Below are positions 62,388-64,000 of a stretch of 64,000 nucleotides of DNA, one piece after another; position 1 is the first letter of the stretch, and every line of letters starts with the position of its first letter. The stretch comes from Corynebacterium casei LMG S-19264 (GTDB lineage Bacteria > Actinomycetota > Actinomycetes > Mycobacteriales > Mycobacteriaceae): the NCBI RefSeq assembly GCF_000550785.1, contig NZ_CP004350.1, forward strand, positions 476,009-540,008, in the 5' to 3' direction. A model generated the notes under the pieces. That model did not search any database. It was given only the letters and a program-made list of their open reading frames with translations, and was not told the origin of the DNA. Both the position numbers and the translations under genes were made by a program.

Positions 62388-63344
62388 CTAAGCCCGACGG
62401 CGAGGCCAGAACGTGCCGATTAAGCCCAGCAGAATGATGATTCCGCCGGCGATGAGTAGTGAAAGTCGCACGGTGCGGGCGGTGGATTCGCGGGGGATAT
62501 CTGCTGCCTGAGCGAGCATCGCTGCGCGGTCTTCTTCTGTGCTTGATGCGTTGAGAACTAGCGCGTCATGGTCGGCGTTGCCTTCGCGGTCAGCGTAATA
62601 ATCATGAATGTCCACGTCCATGCCCACTAGCAGCCCGGTCTCTTGGTCGACGTAAAGGTCGCGGGTACCGGAGTGGAAAAGATAGCCAGCCTCAGTGCCG
62701 CCTTCTTCAGTTTCCAGCTGGGTGGTGTTGAATGCCCCAGCGTAAAGAGTCGCAACGTTCACCGGTTCAATTTCTTGGTGGTAGCGGTAAACCGTGCGGC
62801 CTTCCATGTCGAGTTCTTCTTCAAACACGGCATCGCGTGCCTGGCGCAAGGTTGGATCGAATGCCGGGTAGGTGGTCTTCTCGGCGTTGGAGGGGAACTT
62901 GAACCAGTAGCCATCGACAGCCGAAGTGGCCATTGGTGAAGCGAGCTGGTAGCTAATGTCTGCCTCGCTGGTGGCCTCACCAGTCACGCGGTCCACGGTG
63001 TAGCTCCAGATTTGAGCCTGAACTAGGTTCTCAATCGCATCATCTTCGCCCTCGCCGCGAAACGTGGATTCTCCAATGCTAACCGTCGCGTTCTGCTCAT
63101 CCGCTGGGTCCTGGATATCCACATGCATCTGATAAGTGACGACGCCGTTGTATTCCTCGGTGCCTTCTTCACTAATTTCCTGCGCGGTGCCATTGTCATC
63201 TGTCAACGTATATGTTGCGCCGGTCAGGTCTAGCGGAAGGCGAGCGCTGGAATGAAGAAACTGTGGGGCAACAATGCCCGCAACCAGCAACGCGACACCG
63301 AGACCTAGCAGCACAATGGATATAACTCGAGACTTAGGCAGCAT
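62388..63344 (-). CDS. DUF3068 (PorA-like) membrane protein
   Basis: A 318-residue protein with an N-terminal membrane helix (about 7-30), a large extracytoplasmic beta-rich domain with VDGYWFKFPSNAEKTTYPAFDP typical of DUF3068, and a C-terminal helix (about 290-312) followed by PRRRA. The family is common in mycolic-acid actinobacteria and is annotated as porin-like without firm proof. It is convergent with the oxidoreductase. Confidence 0.87.
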   Translation of the reverse strand: MLPKSRVISIVLLGLGVALLVAGIVAPQFLHSSARLPLDLTGATYTLTDDNGTAQEISEEGTEEYNGVVTYQMHVDIQDPADEQNATVSIGESTFRGEGEDDAIENLVQAQIWSYTVDRVTGEATSEADISYQLASPMATSAVDGYWFKFPSNAEKTTYPAFDPTLRQARDAVFEEELDMEGRTVYRYHQEIEPVNVATLYAGAFNTTQLETEEGGTEAGYLFHSGTRDLYVDQETGLLVGMDVDIHDYYADREGNADHDALVLNASSTEEDRAAMLAQAADIPRESTARTVRLSLLIAGGIIILLGLIGTFWPRRRA

Positions 63345-63863
63345 GGGGCATTAGTCTACCCGGCACCATGAGGATCTCTTGACGCGCGGGCCGAATGTTT
63401 CATAATCCGAAAGCCTCATGGTAGATTGCCGCGGTAGGACACAACGCGCAATGGCGCGTGAAATCCGCCCACAGCTGATGCTGAGAAGTTGAAGAAGATT
63501 CATGGAATCTAAAGCTTCTCCTAGGTGCTCGAGAATCTCCGATATGGAAATTCTTCGACAAACGCTTAGAATGCACACTGTGCTTGAACTGCAAAGATCC
63601 GGAGTAGTTCGCGCAATAGTCTGTGTCGAATAAAAAAGTCAAGTCTAACTTTACATGGGGGCATATTTAGACTAGGCTGTTTCTTTGCGCTGGAATCCGG
63701 ATCTTCAGTGCGCATTTAGCCTTGGCGAACAGTAATGGTAAAGCTGATTTGACAGGGTGATTTTGTGCTATCTGAACCCGACTATTCCACAGCAGACCGA
63801 ATGCTAAATCTACCAGCGGTTTTCGTTCCTCAAGGTGGTTCTTGAGGAAACGTTCCGCGTGAG
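63345..63863 (+). other. Intergenic region upstream of rpoB
   Basis: 519 bases without a gene that I can support. A TANANT-type -10 box TAGACT is at 63668-63673, without a clear -35. A TTGACA is at 63749-63754, with TATCTG 14 bases on, a short spacing. Both are candidate promoters for rpoBC, which would then have a leader of 100-190 bases. The part next to the DUF3068 gene shows nothing recognisable. Confidence 0.5.
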
Positions 63864-64000
63864 GTGCTGGAAGGACCCATCTTGGCAGTCTCCCGCCAGA
63901 CCAAGTCAGTGGCCAATATCCCTGGAGCTCCGAAGCGTTATTCGTTCGCTAAAATTAGCGAGCCAATTGCGGTTCCGGGCCTCCTTGATCTACAACTTGA
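63864..64000 (+). CDS. rpoB: RNA polymerase beta subunit, N-terminal fragment
   Basis: The first 45 codons of rpoB, running off the right edge. The translation after the GTG start reads [20 protein letters not shown], then [24 protein letters not shown], matching actinobacterial beta subunits. In-frame TGA at 63843 and no other start between make the GTG at 63864 the only choice. Confidence 0.95.
   Translation, partial: MLEGPILAVSRQTKSVANIPGAPKRYSFAKISEPIAVPGLLDLQL

Noticed and set aside
63400..63642. Minus-strand open frame of 80 codons upstream of rpoB
   Set aside because: No ribosome site, no recognisable family, unusual Ser/His/Arg composition, and it lies in the expected rpoB promoter region.

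Overview
The window is chromosomal DNA of a Corynebacterium (Actinobacteria). Evidence: the heme gene order hemB-x-x-hemE-hemY followed by hemL, a histidine phosphatase and a ResBC-type cytochrome c maturation set; the men cluster with the mannosyltransferase mgtA and the geranylgeranyl-reductase-like menJ beside a polyprenyl diphosphate synthase; a DUF3068 (PorA-like) protein; citH-citAB; TANANT-type -10 boxes; and secE-nusG-rplKAJL running into rpoB. The exact species cannot be fixed from the sequence alone.

Layout. 1-12950: tetrapyrrole synthesis (hemB, hemE, hemY/cgoX, hemL) interleaved with small membrane proteins, then thiol-disulfide protein, CcdA, ResB and CcsA, which mature the c-type heme of the cytochrome bcc complex. 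12950-19992: small HTH and membrane proteins, a Fes-like esterase, an AEC transporter, menA, an MFS exporter, and a malic enzyme gene with two lesions. 20078-26712: a proline-iminopeptidase-like hydrolase, menE, and a metal ABC transporter (two permeases, ATPase, lipoprotein) divergent from an MntR-like regulator across a palindromic operator. 26749-31206: a small orphan gene, an FAD-linked hydroxyacid dehydrogenase, DoxX, an AbiF-like HEPN gene with a structured upstream region, and menB. 31242-46095: menC, a von Willebrand A surface protein, a two-component system divergent from an ABC exporter plus S41 peptidase, menD, mgtA, menG, menJ and the polyprenyl diphosphate synthase. These supply menaquinone, the electron carrier upstream of the bcc complex, so heme, cytochrome c and quinone genes lie within 46 kb. 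46194-51088: four tRNA genes (Tyr, Thr, Met, Trp) around the citrate transporter and its CitAB system. 51236-55914: secE, nusG, rplK, rplA, a DUF1990 gene, rplJ, rplL.

55915-64000 separates rplL from rpoB. It holds a divergent tetR / DUF1304-oxidoreductase locus that has been hit by two IS256-family elements, one within the last codons of each divergent gene, and one of these elements has itself been split by an IS3-family element. All three insertions can be resolved to the base from terminal inverted repeats and target duplications, and the ancestral gene ends can be reconstructed. A DUF3068 gene and the first 45 codons of rpoB close the window.

The points most worth follow-up are the HEPN/AbiF gene with its 28-bp perfect palindrome and flanking leader, the doubly damaged malic enzyme gene, the MntR-type operator, the palindrome between the sensor-less two-component system and the ABC/S41 operon, the tandem TetR operators, and the nested insertion sequences.
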